In this document: positions 47,482-56,785 of the stretch, in pieces
How the letters are laid out: each line of letters opens with the position of its first letter
How positions within the stretch are numbered: position 1 is the stretch's first letter
Origin: Reyranella humidisoli
GTDB taxonomy: Bacteria; Pseudomonadota; Alphaproteobacteria; Reyranellales; Reyranellaceae
Assembly (NCBI RefSeq): GCF_019039055.1
Contig: NZ_JAHOPB010000001.1
Location: 2,170,001 to 2,234,000, forward strand
DNA length: 64,000 bases
Direction of reading: 5' to 3'
Notes under the pieces: model-generated
Told to the model about the DNA's origin: nothing
The model's database searches: none
What the model saw: only the letters and a program-made list of their open reading frames with translations
Made by a program: the position numbers and the translations under genes

Positions 47482-47540
47482 GGCCGGACAGTCATCGATT
47501 CGCGACCGTCCTGCAAGCGCGGCGCCCGGCCGGCGGCTGG

Positions 47541-48398
47541 TCAGATCACGCGCTGCGTTCGGGCGAAGGCGATGTAGAGGTCGTGGGCACGGGCGGCGAT
47601 CGGTCCGGGCTGCAGGTCGCGGCTCTCGTAGCGGCTGACCGGCTGGACCTTGCCGGCGTTGCCGGTGGTGAAGATCTCGTCGGCATCGTCGAGTTCGGCT
47701 GGGGTAATGGTGCGTTCCTCGACCGTGATGCCGGCCGAGCGCAGCAGCTTCACCGTGCGCAGCCGCGTGATACCGGCCAGGAAGCTTCCGTTCGGCACCG
47801 GCGTCGCGACCACGCCGTTGCGGGCGAGGAAGATGTTGGAGCTGCAGGTCTCCGCCACGTTGCCCAGCGGGTCCAGCACGACGCCGTTGTTGAAGCCGCG
47901 CTTCAGCATCTCCGCGACGCCGCGCGAGGAATTGGGATAGAGGCAGCTCGCCTTGGCGTCGGTCGGCGCGGTCTCGGGCGCGGGCCGGCGAATCGAGCGG
48001 CAGAGGCCGAGGGTGAGAGGCGTGCCGGCGCGCATCGGCGAGATATAGGTGCAGAGCAGGAACTGCGCGGAGTCGGGATCGACCGAAATCGGCCCGGCGC
48101 CGCCCTTGCCGGCCCAGAACATCGGCCGGACGTAGAGTTCGGCCTTGGGGCCGAAGCGGCGGACGCTCTCGTGCATCAGCTTCAGGATCTCTTCCGGCGT
48201 CTGGCTCGGGTTCAGGCCGATCGCCCGCGCCGATCGCACGACGCGTTCCGCATGGAGGTCGAGGTCGGGGCCGCAGCCCTCGAAGGCGCGCCCGCCGTCG
48301 AATACCATGGAGCCCAGCCAGAAGGCGTGGTCGCGCGGGCCCAGGATTGCCGGGTTGCCCTCGTGCCACGTGCCGTTCCAGTAGGTGAGCGTGTCCAT
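47541..48398 (-). CDS. Class IV aminotransferase, branched-chain type
   Basis: 285 residues of the D-amino acid/branched-chain aminotransferase fold. The start YWNGTWHEGNPAILGPRDHA and MVFDGGRAFEG are typical of IlvE relatives. The PLP lysine lies in TDAKASCLYPNSSRG near residue 160, and the cofactor glutamate in AETCSSNIFL near 195. The product could be a branched-chain amino acid or a D-amino acid, so I give no symbol. It is 59 bases upstream of the histidine kinase gene on the same strand. Confidence 0.9.
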   Translation of the reverse strand: MDTLTYWNGTWHEGNPAILGPRDHAFWLGSMVFDGGRAFEGCGPDLDLHAERVVRSARAIGLNPSQTPEEILKLMHESVRRFGPKAELYVRPMFWAGKGGAGPISVDPDSAQFLLCTYISPMRAGTPLTLGLCRSIRRPAPETAPTDAKASCLYPNSSRGVAEMLKRGFNNGVVLDPLGNVAETCSSNIFLARNGVVATPVPNGSFLAGITRLRTVKLLRSAGITVEERTITPAELDDADEIFTTGNAGKVQPVSRYESRDLQPGPIAARAHDLYIAFARTQRVI

Positions 48399-48440
48399 TT
48401 TTCCCTCGTCCGTCCTCGAAGCGGGCGGACATAGCAGACG

Positions 48441-49322
48441 ATGAGCGGCACGGCCAACCTGGCCCCGATGCTCCTGGCGCTGGGTGCGGCATTCTGCTTC
48501 GCCCTGGCGTTGATCCTGACCCAGTTCGGGCTACGGACCATGCCGTCATGGCGCTCGCCCCTCTATTCCATCGGCGGGGCGCTGGTGGTGGCCTGGCTGG
48601 CCGCTTTCGTGTTCGTCGACTGGAGCACCTTCAATCTCGATGCGGCGCTGATCTTCGCGGGCGTCGGCTGCATCTTCCCCGTCGTGGTGTCGATCCTCTC
48701 GGTGCGCTCGAACGAGCGGCTGGGGCCGGCGGTCGCGGGCGCGGTCGGCAACGTGACACCGATCTTCGCCGTGCTGGGCGCGGTGCTGTTCCTGGGCGAG
48801 CATCTCGGCCTCTTGCAACTCAGCGGTCTCGCGATGGTGGTGGGTGGCGTGGCGCTGCTGGCGTTGCGCGGCGGCACCGGCGGGCGCCACTGGTCGGTCT
48901 GGGTGCTGGGCCTGCCGCTTGCCGCGGCCCTGGTGCGCGGCGCGATCCAGCCGGCGATCAAGACGGGACTTGCCCTGTGGCCCGAGCCGCTGGCGGCCGC
49001 GGCGATCGGTTACGCTCTTTCGACGGTGGTGATCGTCTCGCTTGTCGGTCGCCGCGCGCTGAGAGAAGGACCGGCGATGCGCAGCGGCGTGCTGTGGTTC
49101 CTGTGTGTCGGCTTCGCCAATGGCAGCGCGACCTTCCTTCTCTATGCGGCGCTCGGGCTGGGGTCGATCACGGTCGTCGCGCCGCTGGTCGCGCTCTTTC
49201 CTCTCATCGGTGTGGTGCTGAGCTGGATATTCCTGCGCGGCGAACAGCTCCACGCGATCGGACTGCTTGGAATCCTGGTGAGTGTAGCCGGCGTGATTCT
49301 TCTGCTTCTCGGCGGAACCTGA
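48441..49322 (+). CDS. EamA-family (DMT) transporter
   Basis: 293 residues with ten predicted membrane helices in two EamA repeats. LALGAAFCFALALILTQFGL opens the first half, and AGAVGNVTPIFAVLGAVLFLGE ends it with the family motif P-x-F-A-x(5)-L-F-L-G-E. The second half has ITVVAPLVALFPLIGVVLSW with FLRGE. It exports or imports a small metabolite; the identity is unknown. It is divergent from the aminotransferase with a 42-base spacer. Confidence 0.92.
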   Translation: MSGTANLAPMLLALGAAFCFALALILTQFGLRTMPSWRSPLYSIGGALVVAWLAAFVFVDWSTFNLDAALIFAGVGCIFPVVVSILSVRSNERLGPAVAGAVGNVTPIFAVLGAVLFLGEHLGLLQLSGLAMVVGGVALLALRGGTGGRHWSVWVLGLPLAAALVRGAIQPAIKTGLALWPEPLAAAAIGYALSTVVIVSLVGRRALREGPAMRSGVLWFLCVGFANGSATFLLYAALGLGSITVVAPLVALFPLIGVVLSWIFLRGEQLHAIGLLGILVSVAGVILLLLGGT

Positions 49323-49446
49323 CGCGGTGACGAAAAAGCGGCCGAATGCGCGCCGGAATTCCCTGAGTGTAAAGGCAACGGCGTAACGGCCGGCTGCGTA
49401 TTACCAACCATGGCGCGGGCAATGCCGCGCGGAATGGAGGCAGAAG

Positions 49447-49908
49447 ATGTTGAAGCGAATTGCTCTCACGACTCTCGCCGCGGCTGCGACGCTCGCCACC
49501 GCGACAGTGGCGATGGCTCCCTTTCAGCCCGCCAACGCCCAGGTGACCATCACCTTCGGTTCGGCACCGCCGCCGCCGCCCTACGAGGCCATGCCCGCCC
49601 CCCGACCCGGCTATGTGTGGGCGCCGGGCGCCTACAGGCTGGTTAACGACCAGTATGTCTGGACGCCCGGGACCTGGCAGCAGGCACGTCCGGGGTATCG
49701 CTACGTTCCCGATCGCTGGGAGCGCTACACCGATAACGGCCGCGAGCGCTGGCGCTATCAGGCCAGCCGCTGGGATAGGGACGGCGACGGTATTCCCGAC
49801 CGCGTCGACCGCCACGACAACCGCCCCAATCAGGCTTGGGGCGACAAGGATCGCGATGGCATTTCCAACGCCGTCGACCCGATCAACAACAATCGCCGCC
49901 ATCAGTAG
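49447..49908 (+). CDS. Secreted aromatic-rich protein with thrombospondin type 3-like repeats
   Basis: 153 residues. A signal peptide (first about 31 residues, cut after NAQ) is followed by a region with repeated Trp/Tyr motifs GYVWAPGAYRL, QYVWTPGTWQQ and YRYVPDRWER. The end has two Asp-rich stretches DRDGDGIPDRVDRHDN and DKDRDGISNAVDP, which match the Ca2+-binding thrombospondin type 3 repeat (DxDxDGxxDxxD). Such proteins are envelope or surface components with calcium-stabilised tails. The function is unknown. GGAGG lies before ATG 49447, and a strong terminator follows. Confidence 0.85.
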   Translation: MLKRIALTTLAAAATLATATVAMAPFQPANAQVTITFGSAPPPPPYEAMPAPRPGYVWAPGAYRLVNDQYVWTPGTWQQARPGYRYVPDRWERYTDNGRERWRYQASRWDRDGDGIPDRVDRHDNRPNQAWGDKDRDGISNAVDPINNNRRHQ

Positions 49909-49924
49909 ATGGTCGTCAATAGAC

Positions 49925-49954
49925 GGGAACGGGGCGCTTCGGCGCCCCGTTTCC
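49925..49954 (+). terminator. Stem-loop terminator after the secreted protein gene
   Basis: Thirteen-base arms (GGGAACGGGGCGC at 49925-49937, GCGCCCCGTTTCC at 49942-49954) with one mismatch and a TTCG tetraloop. It starts 17 bases after the stop. The T tract is weak, but the hairpin is very stable. Confidence 0.7.
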
Positions 49955-50074
49955 GGTTCTGGTGCTCGTCCGAGAAGGAAGCAGTTGCCGCAGGCTGGCG
50001 CCGTACTAAGGTCTTCCGAGGAATGTCGCGCAGGGGAATGTTGCCCCGGGGCGACGACCCAGGAGGAAACAACA

Positions 50075-51586
50075 ATGACGGCCCCGCTCACCATTCGCCT
50101 GCACCCCTCCGACAACGTCGTCGTGGCACGCATGGACATCCTGCCCGGAACCAAGGTCGAGGGTGAGGTCGCGGCCGCGACGCGTGTACCGCCCGGTCAC
50201 AAGATCCTCACCATGTCGGTGAAGAAGGGCGAGCCGCTGCGCAAGTACAACCAGATCATCGGCTTCGCGACGGACGATCTCGCGGCCGGCGCGCACATCC
50301 ACACGCACAACTGCGTCATGGGCGACTTCGAGCGCGACTATGCGTTCTGTGCCGACGCCCATCCCACCGACTTCATCGTGCCGCCTGCCACCTTCCAGGG
50401 CTATCGCCGGGCCGACGGCCGCGCCGCGACGCGCAACTACATCGGCATCGTGACGACGGTGAACTGCTCGGCGGCGACCAGTCGGATGATCGCGTCGCGC
50501 CTCGCGCCGCTGCTCGAGGAATTCCCGGACATCGACGGCATCGTTCCGCTCACCCACGGGGGCGGTTGCGGCATGGCCGCGTCGGGCCTCGAGATGGACG
50601 TGCTGCGTCGCACGCTCGCGGGTTACACGAAGCATCCCAACATGGCGGCGGTCGTCGTGCTGGGGCTCGGCTGCGAGACCAACCAGATTTCCGGGCTGAT
50701 GAATGCGGAGGGCCTCAAGGAAGGGCCGAAGCTCATCCCGATGGCGATCCAGGACGAGGGCGGTGTTTCGAAGACCGTTAATCGTGCCGTCGGATTCCTG
50801 AAAGAGATCCTGCCCGAGGCGAACGCCGTGAAGCGCGAGCCGATTCCGGCGAGCGAACTGATCCTCGCGCTGCAGTGCGGCGGCTCGGACGGCTACTCCG
50901 GCATCTCCGCGAATCCGGCGCTGGGCGCGGCCGTCGATCTGCTGGTGCGCAACGGCGGCACGGCCGTCCTGTCGGAGACGCCGGAGATTTACGGAGCGGA
51001 ACATCTGCTGACGCGGCGCGCCGTCAGCAAGGAAGTCGGCGAGAAGATCGTCGAGCGGATCCGCTGGTGGGAAGATCATTGTGCCCGCACCGGCGGTGAA
51101 ATGAACAACAACCCGTCGCCCGGCAACAAGGCCGGCGGTCTCACCACGATTCTCGAAAAATCCCTGGGTGCGGTTGCGAAGGGCGGTACGACGAACCTCG
51201 TCGACGTCTACAAGTATGCAGAGCCGATCACGGCCAAGGGCTTCGTCTATATGGATTCACCGGGCTACGACCCGGTGTCGGCGACCGGGCAGGTCGCCGG
51301 CGGCGCCAATGTCCTGTGCTTCACGACAGGACGAGGCAGTGTCTTCGGCTGCAAGCCGACGCCGTCACTCAAGCTTGCGACGAATACCTCGCTCTATCGG
51401 CGCATGACGGACGACATGGACATCAACTGCGGAACGATCGTCGATGGCGAGGAGACGATCCAGGAAAACGGTCGGCGCATCTTCGACCTTATTCTCGCCA
51501 CGGCCTCGGGCCAGAAAACCAAATCGGAAGTTTTGGGAATCGGGGACGACGAGTTCGAGCCGTGGAAGATAGGCGCAACAATGTGA
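50075..51586 (+). CDS. UxaA/GarD-family hydro-lyase (altronate/galactarate dehydratase type)
   Basis: 503 residues with both parts of the family: an N-terminal SAF-like domain (about 1-95, with HIHTHNCVMGDF) and a C-terminal dehydratase domain. In the latter, the motifs LTHGGGCGMAASG, VLGLGCETNQI, LQCGGSDGYSGI and GGANVLCFTTGRGS are present. The cysteines fit an iron centre. It removes water from a sugar acid such as altronate or galactarate. AGGAGGAAACAAC precedes ATG 50075. No uronate genes are adjacent, so the exact substrate is not given. Confidence 0.94.
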   Translation: MTAPLTIRLHPSDNVVVARMDILPGTKVEGEVAAATRVPPGHKILTMSVKKGEPLRKYNQIIGFATDDLAAGAHIHTHNCVMGDFERDYAFCADAHPTDFIVPPATFQGYRRADGRAATRNYIGIVTTVNCSAATSRMIASRLAPLLEEFPDIDGIVPLTHGGGCGMAASGLEMDVLRRTLAGYTKHPNMAAVVVLGLGCETNQISGLMNAEGLKEGPKLIPMAIQDEGGVSKTVNRAVGFLKEILPEANAVKREPIPASELILALQCGGSDGYSGISANPALGAAVDLLVRNGGTAVLSETPEIYGAEHLLTRRAVSKEVGEKIVERIRWWEDHCARTGGEMNNNPSPGNKAGGLTTILEKSLGAVAKGGTTNLVDVYKYAEPITAKGFVYMDSPGYDPVSATGQVAGGANVLCFTTGRGSVFGCKPTPSLKLATNTSLYRRMTDDMDINCGTIVDGEETIQENGRRIFDLILATASGQKTKSEVLGIGDDEFEPWKIGATM

Positions 51587-51800
51587 AGGACCGCGCGCAG
51601 CCATTTTGAGGTGGCGGCGTTTCGTTCCTCATATGCGATCCTACGACTCACGAACTTGGCCTTGCTTTGGCGGCCCAGCCCACAGCGGCCACGGACTTTC
51701 CCCCGAGCTTTTACCCAAATTCCCGGTTGTCGAAGGCGGGAGCCGCGAGCGCTCCGCCAGCGCGCATTTGCTTGCTCGTTAAACTGCCCAGGAGAGAGAC

Positions 51801-52007
51801 ATGGCTACAGGTACGGTCAAGTGGTTCAATGCCACAAAGGGTTTCGGGTTCATCCAGCCGAGCGACGGCGGCAAGGACGTGTTCGTCCACATCAGCGCGG
51901 TGGAGCGCTCAGGTATGAACGGGCTTAACGAAGGCCAGAAGATCGACTACGAAATCGCCACCGAGCGCGGCCGGTCGGCCGCGGTCAATCTCAAGGCTGC
52001 GGACTAG
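51801..52007 (+). CDS. Cold shock protein (CspA family)
   Basis: 68 residues, a single OB-fold cold-shock domain. RNP1 is KGFGFIQ and RNP2 is VFVHIS; the start [17 protein letters not shown] is the family consensus. It binds single-stranded nucleic acid and acts as an RNA chaperone. GGAGAGAG precedes the ATG. The 215-base stretch before it, back to the dehydratase stop, holds no gene and is probably the promoter and untranslated leader, as is usual for csp genes. The GNAT gene begins 4 bases after the stop. Confidence 0.97.
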   Translation: MATGTVKWFNATKGFGFIQPSDGGKDVFVHISAVERSGMNGLNEGQKIDYEIATERGRSAAVNLKAAD

Positions 52008-52011
52008 ACAC

Positions 52012-52470
52012 ATGAGAATCGTCCCCCTCGTCGAACGCCCCGATCTTGCCGAGCAGGTTTCGGTCTGGGGATTCGACGAGTGGGGGCATCTCAATCCCGG
52101 CCAGACGCTCGATCTGCGGCGGGCCGAAATTCAGGGTTCGATGAATGTCGATCGCGCACCGATCGTCTTTGTCGCAATCGGTGTCGATGACGGAATCGTC
52201 GGCACGGCCTCGCTGATCTTCGACGATCTCGAAGGCGATCCGCGCAATCCCTGGCTCGCCAGCGTCTTCGTCCCCGCCGAACATCGCAAGAAGGGCGTCG
52301 CCTCGGCGCTGGTCCGAACCGTCGAGGATGCCGCGCGGCGCATCGGCTACGACCGTCTCTATCTCTTCACGAGCACCGCCCCTTCGCTCTACGAAGGACT
52401 GGGCTGGAAGGCGCTTGAGAAGCGCGACTATCGCGGCGAGATTATCCAGGTCATGGACAAATCGCTGTGA
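52012..52470 (+). CDS. GNAT-family N-acetyltransferase
   Basis: 152 residues. The acetyl-CoA-binding loop is FVPAEHRKKGVASALVRTVE (Q/R-x-x-G-x-G/A), and RLYLFTSTAPSLYEGLGWKA matches the C-terminal strand and helix of many GNATs. The substrate is unknown. It begins 4 bases after the cold shock gene, so translation may be coupled, and the amidase gene follows 10 bases after the stop. Confidence 0.9.
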   Translation: MRIVPLVERPDLAEQVSVWGFDEWGHLNPGQTLDLRRAEIQGSMNVDRAPIVFVAIGVDDGIVGTASLIFDDLEGDPRNPWLASVFVPAEHRKKGVASALVRTVEDAARRIGYDRLYLFTSTAPSLYEGLGWKALEKRDYRGEIIQVMDKSL

Positions 52471-52480
52471 GGGAGTCCGC

Positions 52481-53875
52481 ATGCCATCCGACCTGCACTA
52501 TCTGTCGCTCGACGAGGTCGCGCGGCGCCTGAAGGCGCGCAAGCTTTCGTCCGTCGAACTGACGGGAGCGATGCTGGATCGCATCCGCGAGATCGATCCC
52601 GGGCTCAAGAGTTATGCGACCGTGACCGCCGACCGCGCGCTGGCGGATGCCAAGCGTCTCGACGCCGAGACCGCCGCAGGCACCTCGCGCGGCCCGTTGC
52701 ATGGTGTGCCCATTGCGGTGAAGGACCTCTGCAACACCGAAGGCGTCGCCACCGCAGCCGGCATGGCGATTCATCGCGCCAACGTGCCGTCCGCCGACGC
52801 CACCGTCGTGACGCGGCTCAGGAAGGCGGGGGCCGTCATCCTCGGCAAGCTGCAGATGACCGAAGGCGCCTATGGCGCCCATCATCCGACCATTCCCGCG
52901 CCGCTCAACCCTTGGAACGCCGCCTACTGGACGGGCTCCTCGTCGTCGGGTTCCGGTGCGGCCACGGCGGCAGGACTCTGCTTCGCGTCTTTGGGGTCCG
53001 ATACCGGCGGCTCGATCCGCTTCCCCTCGACCATGAACGGCCTGTCGGGTCTCAAGCCAACCTGGGGTCGCGTTAGTCGTGCCGGCGTCTTTCCGCTCGC
53101 CGAATCGCTGGACCATATCGGCCCGATGACGCGCAGCGCGCTCGACGCTGCGATCGTGCTGGGTGTGATCGCCGGCGCGGACGAGGCGGATCCGACGGCG
53201 GTCGGCCTGCCGGTACCTGACTACGCGGCCGGTATCGACGCGGGCGTGCGCGGCAAGCGGATCGGTCTCGCCACCAACATGCACGGGATCGACGCCGATG
53301 CGCAGCGCGCGCTCGAGGGCGCCGTCGCGGCGTTCAGGAAGGCGGGCGCCACCATCGTCGATGTTGAGCTGCCAGCCAACTTCGACCAGGGCTCGCGCGA
53401 CTGGGTGCCGCTCTGTGGCATCGAGGCCGCGGTGGCGCACGAAGCCACTTATCCGTCGCGTGCGAGCGAGTACGGTCCCGTCCTGTCCGGTCTGCTCGAC
53501 CAGGGACTCCGGCTCTCCGCGACCGACCTCGCGAAGATGCAGCTTCGACGCGCGGCATTGACCGGCGAGCTCAACAAGCTGCTGGCGTCGGTCGATCTGC
53601 TTCTCATGCCGGTAATGGCAAGGGCCGTGTGGTCGACCGAGGCCTTGCTGTCGGCGGGTCGCGATCCCGAAGCCGTCGCGGGCCGGCTGCGCTACACGGC
53701 GCCGTTCGATCTCAGCGGCCACCCGACATTGACCCTGCCCGGAGGCATGACCGCAGACGGTGTGCCCGTGGGCTTCCAGATCGTCGCCAAAGCCTTCGAT
53801 GAAGGTCCCATTCTCGCGGCGGGACACGCCTATCAGCAGCAGACAGACTGGCATCTGAAGCGCCCGCCGCTCTAG
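52481..53875 (+). CDS. Amidase signature-family hydrolase
   Basis: 464 residues with the Ser-Ser-Lys triad of the amidase signature family. The lysine is in VPIAVKDLCNTEG (near 81), and the serines are in WTGSSSSGSGAATAAG and SLGSDTGGSIRFPS. LSGLKPTWGRVSRAGVFPLA is typical. It hydrolyses an amide; it is not clearly the GatA subunit because no gatB or gatC is adjacent. ATG 52481 is chosen over a longer frame that overlaps the GNAT gene. Confidence 0.93.
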   Translation: MPSDLHYLSLDEVARRLKARKLSSVELTGAMLDRIREIDPGLKSYATVTADRALADAKRLDAETAAGTSRGPLHGVPIAVKDLCNTEGVATAAGMAIHRANVPSADATVVTRLRKAGAVILGKLQMTEGAYGAHHPTIPAPLNPWNAAYWTGSSSSGSGAATAAGLCFASLGSDTGGSIRFPSTMNGLSGLKPTWGRVSRAGVFPLAESLDHIGPMTRSALDAAIVLGVIAGADEADPTAVGLPVPDYAAGIDAGVRGKRIGLATNMHGIDADAQRALEGAVAAFRKAGATIVDVELPANFDQGSRDWVPLCGIEAAVAHEATYPSRASEYGPVLSGLLDQGLRLSATDLAKMQLRRAALTGELNKLLASVDLLLMPVMARAVWSTEALLSAGRDPEAVAGRLRYTAPFDLSGHPTLTLPGGMTADGVPVGFQIVAKAFDEGPILAAGHAYQQQTDWHLKRPPL

Positions 53876-53932
53876 AATCGGCTTTCGCGGGCGCTGGGGG
53901 AGACGTGGACGCTGAATCGTCAGTCATTTATA

Positions 53933-56086
53933 GTGTCCGAACCGCCCCCCAGGACGCTCCTCGCCGCGCAAATGCCAAGCCTCTTCGCGAAAAACATGCG
54001 GCTGCGTCCGAGCATCCTGACGATGTTCGTTCTGCTGACGGTGCCGGTCTTCCTGGCGATCGTCGCTGTCAATTTCGTGTCGAACGAGAAGATCGCGCGC
54101 GACAATGCCGACGAGTTGGTCGGACGGTTCAGCGTCGAGGCGATCGAGAACATCCAGTACCTGTTCGATCCGATCAAATCGCTGGTGCGCAGCGCCGCCG
54201 CCATCGGCAGCGAGCAGCCTGATTTCTACGAGAGCAACCGCTCGCTGAAGTACCTCTTCAGCATCCTTGAGCACAGCGACCGTATTATCAGCATCTATGT
54301 CGGCTTGACCGACGGCTCGTTCCGCCAGGCCAGGCAGATCGATCCCAATGTCGAGATCCAGGGCAAGCTGCCGCCGGTTGGCACGGCCTATGCCGACCGC
54401 TGGATCACGCCGCGGCGCGGGTCGTCGCCGGTCGACCACTACCTGTTCCTCGACAAGGAGCGGAGGGAGCTCGGCAGCTCCGAGCAGACCACCTCCTACG
54501 ACCCGCGCTCGCGGCTCTGGTATCGGACCGCGCAACAGAGCGGCCAACTCTCGGTGAGCGACGTCGATGTCTTCGCGGCGCTGGGTCTCGTGGGCTTCAC
54601 GGTCGGCGCACCCTATTACGTCGACGGCCAGTTGCGTGGCGTCGCCGCTGCGGACATCACGCTCGACGGGCTTTCCGACTATCTCTCCGAGCGCAAGATC
54701 AGTCCCGGCACGCTGTCCTACATCCTCGACCACCAGGGCCGGGTGATTGCCAATTCCGAACGTGCCAAGACCTATGCCGCCCAGGGCGGCAAGGTCGAGC
54801 TGCAGCACATCACCTCGATCGGCAACGAGCTGCCGGCCATCGCCTTCAGTTCCCGACCGCGCGACAACGAGAAGATGTTCTCGTTCCAGCACGCCGGGCA
54901 GGCCTATGTCGCGAGCCTGACGACGTTGCCGGCGGCCTTCGGCAAGAAATGGCAGCTCTTCGTCATCACGCCGCTGTCCGATTTCACCCGCGCCTTCGAC
55001 GAGCAAAACAAGCGGCTGGCCCTGTTCGGCGTGATCGCCATCCTGCTGCAGATCTGCATCATCTACATCCTGTCGAGTGTCATCTCCTCGCCGCTGGAGA
55101 AGCTTGCGCTCAAGGTGAGCAAGATCCAGGACCTCGGTAGCGACAATCTCCCGCCGCTGCAGTCGCCGATCCGCGAGGTCGCCGTCCTGTCCAAGGCGAT
55201 CGAAACGCTCGACGCGGCGGTGAAGTCCTTTGCCGCCTTCGTGCCGGTGGGCCTGGTGCGCGAACTTCTCGAATCCGACCAGAAACTGGAGCTGGGCGGA
55301 CATAGCCGCTTCCTCACGATCTTCTTCTCCGATCTCGAGGCGTTCTCGACCCTGTCGGAGGAGGTGCCGTCACAGGAGCTGCTGCTGCGCGTCTCGGCCT
55401 ATCTCTCCGTCGTGACGCGCGCGGTGAACGAGGAACACGGCACGATCGACAAGTTCATCGGCGACGGCGTCATGGCTTTCTGGGGCGCCCCCGCACTGCT
55501 CGACGATCACGCGAGGAAGGCCTGTTTCGCGGCGCTGCGCATCCGCGAAGGCATGAAAGGCCTGAACGCGGGCTGGGAAGCGCAGGGGACCAAGCCGCTC
55601 AACATCCGCATCGGCATCCACAGCGATGCCGTGCTGGTCGGCAACATCGGCTCCAAGGAGCGCATGAGCTACACCGTCATGGGAGATGGCGTGAACATCG
55701 CGGCGCGCCTGGAGGGCGTGAACAAGGAGTACGGCACGCGGCTCTGCATCAGCCATTCCGTGTTCAAGGAAGCCGGGGAGAAGCTGTGCGTGCGGCCGAT
55801 CGACGACGTCACGGTGAAGGGCCGCCGCTCCAGGATCCCGATCTACGAGCTGGTCGGCGCTTATGGAATGGGGCCGGAGTTCGAGCCGGACGAGGCGACG
55901 CTGCGGCTCTGCCAGCTCACCCGGACGGCCTATTCAGCGATGGTGGCCGAGGACCATGCGCTCGCCCTGTCGCTCTATCGGGCGATCGTCGCCGAATATC
56001 CCGACGACCCGGTGGCGTCGGAGATGGCGAAGCGCCTTTCCGCCGTCGACCCGTCGCACCTCGTGCCGCTTCAGATGTCACGCTGA
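53933..56086 (+). CDS. Membrane adenylate cyclase, dCache sensor plus class III cyclase domain
   Basis: 717 residues. A first membrane helix (about 28-48) is followed by a periplasmic dCache-like sensor (about 55-345), a second helix (LFGVIAILLQICIIYILSSV) and a cytoplasmic class III cyclase domain (about 445-610). The metal-binding Asp residues are in FFSDLEAF and FIGDGVMAF, the adenine-selecting Lys is in IDKFIG and Asp in VMGDGVNIAARLE, and the transition-state Asn/Arg follow. All catalytic positions look intact, so it should make cAMP on sensing an external ligand. The start is GTG 53933, or ATG 53972. Confidence 0.92.
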   Translation: MSEPPPRTLLAAQMPSLFAKNMRLRPSILTMFVLLTVPVFLAIVAVNFVSNEKIARDNADELVGRFSVEAIENIQYLFDPIKSLVRSAAAIGSEQPDFYESNRSLKYLFSILEHSDRIISIYVGLTDGSFRQARQIDPNVEIQGKLPPVGTAYADRWITPRRGSSPVDHYLFLDKERRELGSSEQTTSYDPRSRLWYRTAQQSGQLSVSDVDVFAALGLVGFTVGAPYYVDGQLRGVAAADITLDGLSDYLSERKISPGTLSYILDHQGRVIANSERAKTYAAQGGKVELQHITSIGNELPAIAFSSRPRDNEKMFSFQHAGQAYVASLTTLPAAFGKKWQLFVITPLSDFTRAFDEQNKRLALFGVIAILLQICIIYILSSVISSPLEKLALKVSKIQDLGSDNLPPLQSPIREVAVLSKAIETLDAAVKSFAAFVPVGLVRELLESDQKLELGGHSRFLTIFFSDLEAFSTLSEEVPSQELLLRVSAYLSVVTRAVNEEHGTIDKFIGDGVMAFWGAPALLDDHARKACFAALRIREGMKGLNAGWEAQGTKPLNIRIGIHSDAVLVGNIGSKERMSYTVMGDGVNIAARLEGVNKEYGTRLCISHSVFKEAGEKLCVRPIDDVTVKGRRSRIPIYELVGAYGMGPEFEPDEATLRLCQLTRTAYSAMVAEDHALALSLYRAIVAEYPDDPVASEMAKRLSAVDPSHLVPLQMSR

Positions 56087-56089
56087 TCC

Positions 56090-56785
56090 ATGCCGGGTGT
56101 CAGGAAGCCTTCTCCGGCCGTCGCGGCGCTGCGGCCGAGCGAGTACACGGCGGCGCTGGTCCAGGTGATTCGCTCCGAGCCGTCGCGGGTGCGCGGTGCC
56201 CGGGTGCTGGAGATCGGGTGCGGCAGCGGCGTCGTGCTGGCCGTGATGGCCGGCCTCGGCGCGGTCTCGCTCTGCGGCGTCGATATCGAGAAGGACGCCA
56301 TTGCGACGGGCCGGTCGCTGCTGGGCGAACTCGGTCACGACGCCGAGATCCACCAGGGCGACATGTGGCAGCCGGTCGCCGGCCGGCGCTTTGACCTCAT
56401 CGTCGCCAATCTCCCGCACTTTCCCATGGATCATTTCGAGGTGGCCGGGCGGCTCTCGACCTGGAGTTCCGGCGGCATCGACGGGCGGGAGCTGCTCGAT
56501 CCCTTCCTCGAGGGCCTGGCGGATCACTTCGCCGCCAACGGACGCGCCCTCATCACCCACAACGCTTTCGTGGACGTCGAGCGTTCGCGTCAGCTCCTTC
56601 GCCGTCACGGGCTTGCGATGCATATCGTGAGGACGGTGCTGGTCCATGTTGCCAAGGAGAAGATCGATCTGATGACGCCCTCGATCCTCGGAGCGGAAGA
56701 GGGACGTTCGATCCATCGTTACGGTCCTCATGTCTTCGCCGACGTGCACATCGTCGAGATCGCCGTGGCCGGGGCGCACGGATGA
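56090..56785 (+). CDS. Class I SAM-dependent methyltransferase
   Basis: 231 residues. Motif I for S-adenosylmethionine is VLEIGCGSGVVLAVMAG (near 45), and the catalytic loop reads IVANLPHFPMDHF, close to the N-P-P-Y/F motif of N-methyltransferases such as HemK/PrmC. The target is unknown. It starts 3 bases after the cyclase stop, and its stop overlaps the start of the next gene (ATGA), so it is translationally coupled to the ABC permease genes, an unusual arrangement. Confidence 0.88.
   Translation: MPGVRKPSPAVAALRPSEYTAALVQVIRSEPSRVRGARVLEIGCGSGVVLAVMAGLGAVSLCGVDIEKDAIATGRSLLGELGHDAEIHQGDMWQPVAGRRFDLIVANLPHFPMDHFEVAGRLSTWSSGGIDGRELLDPFLEGLADHFAANGRALITHNAFVDVERSRQLLRRHGLAMHIVRTVLVHVAKEKIDLMTPSILGAEEGRSIHRYGPHVFADVHIVEIAVAGAHG

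Noticed and set aside
49413..49430. Short GCGCGG/CCGCGC hairpin before the secreted protein gene
   Set aside because: Six-bp GC stems are common in this genome; no other sign of a regulatory role.
51587..51800. Possible small gene in the leader of the cold shock gene
   Set aside because: Open frames there have no ribosome site or recognisable product; it is more likely a promoter and untranslated leader.
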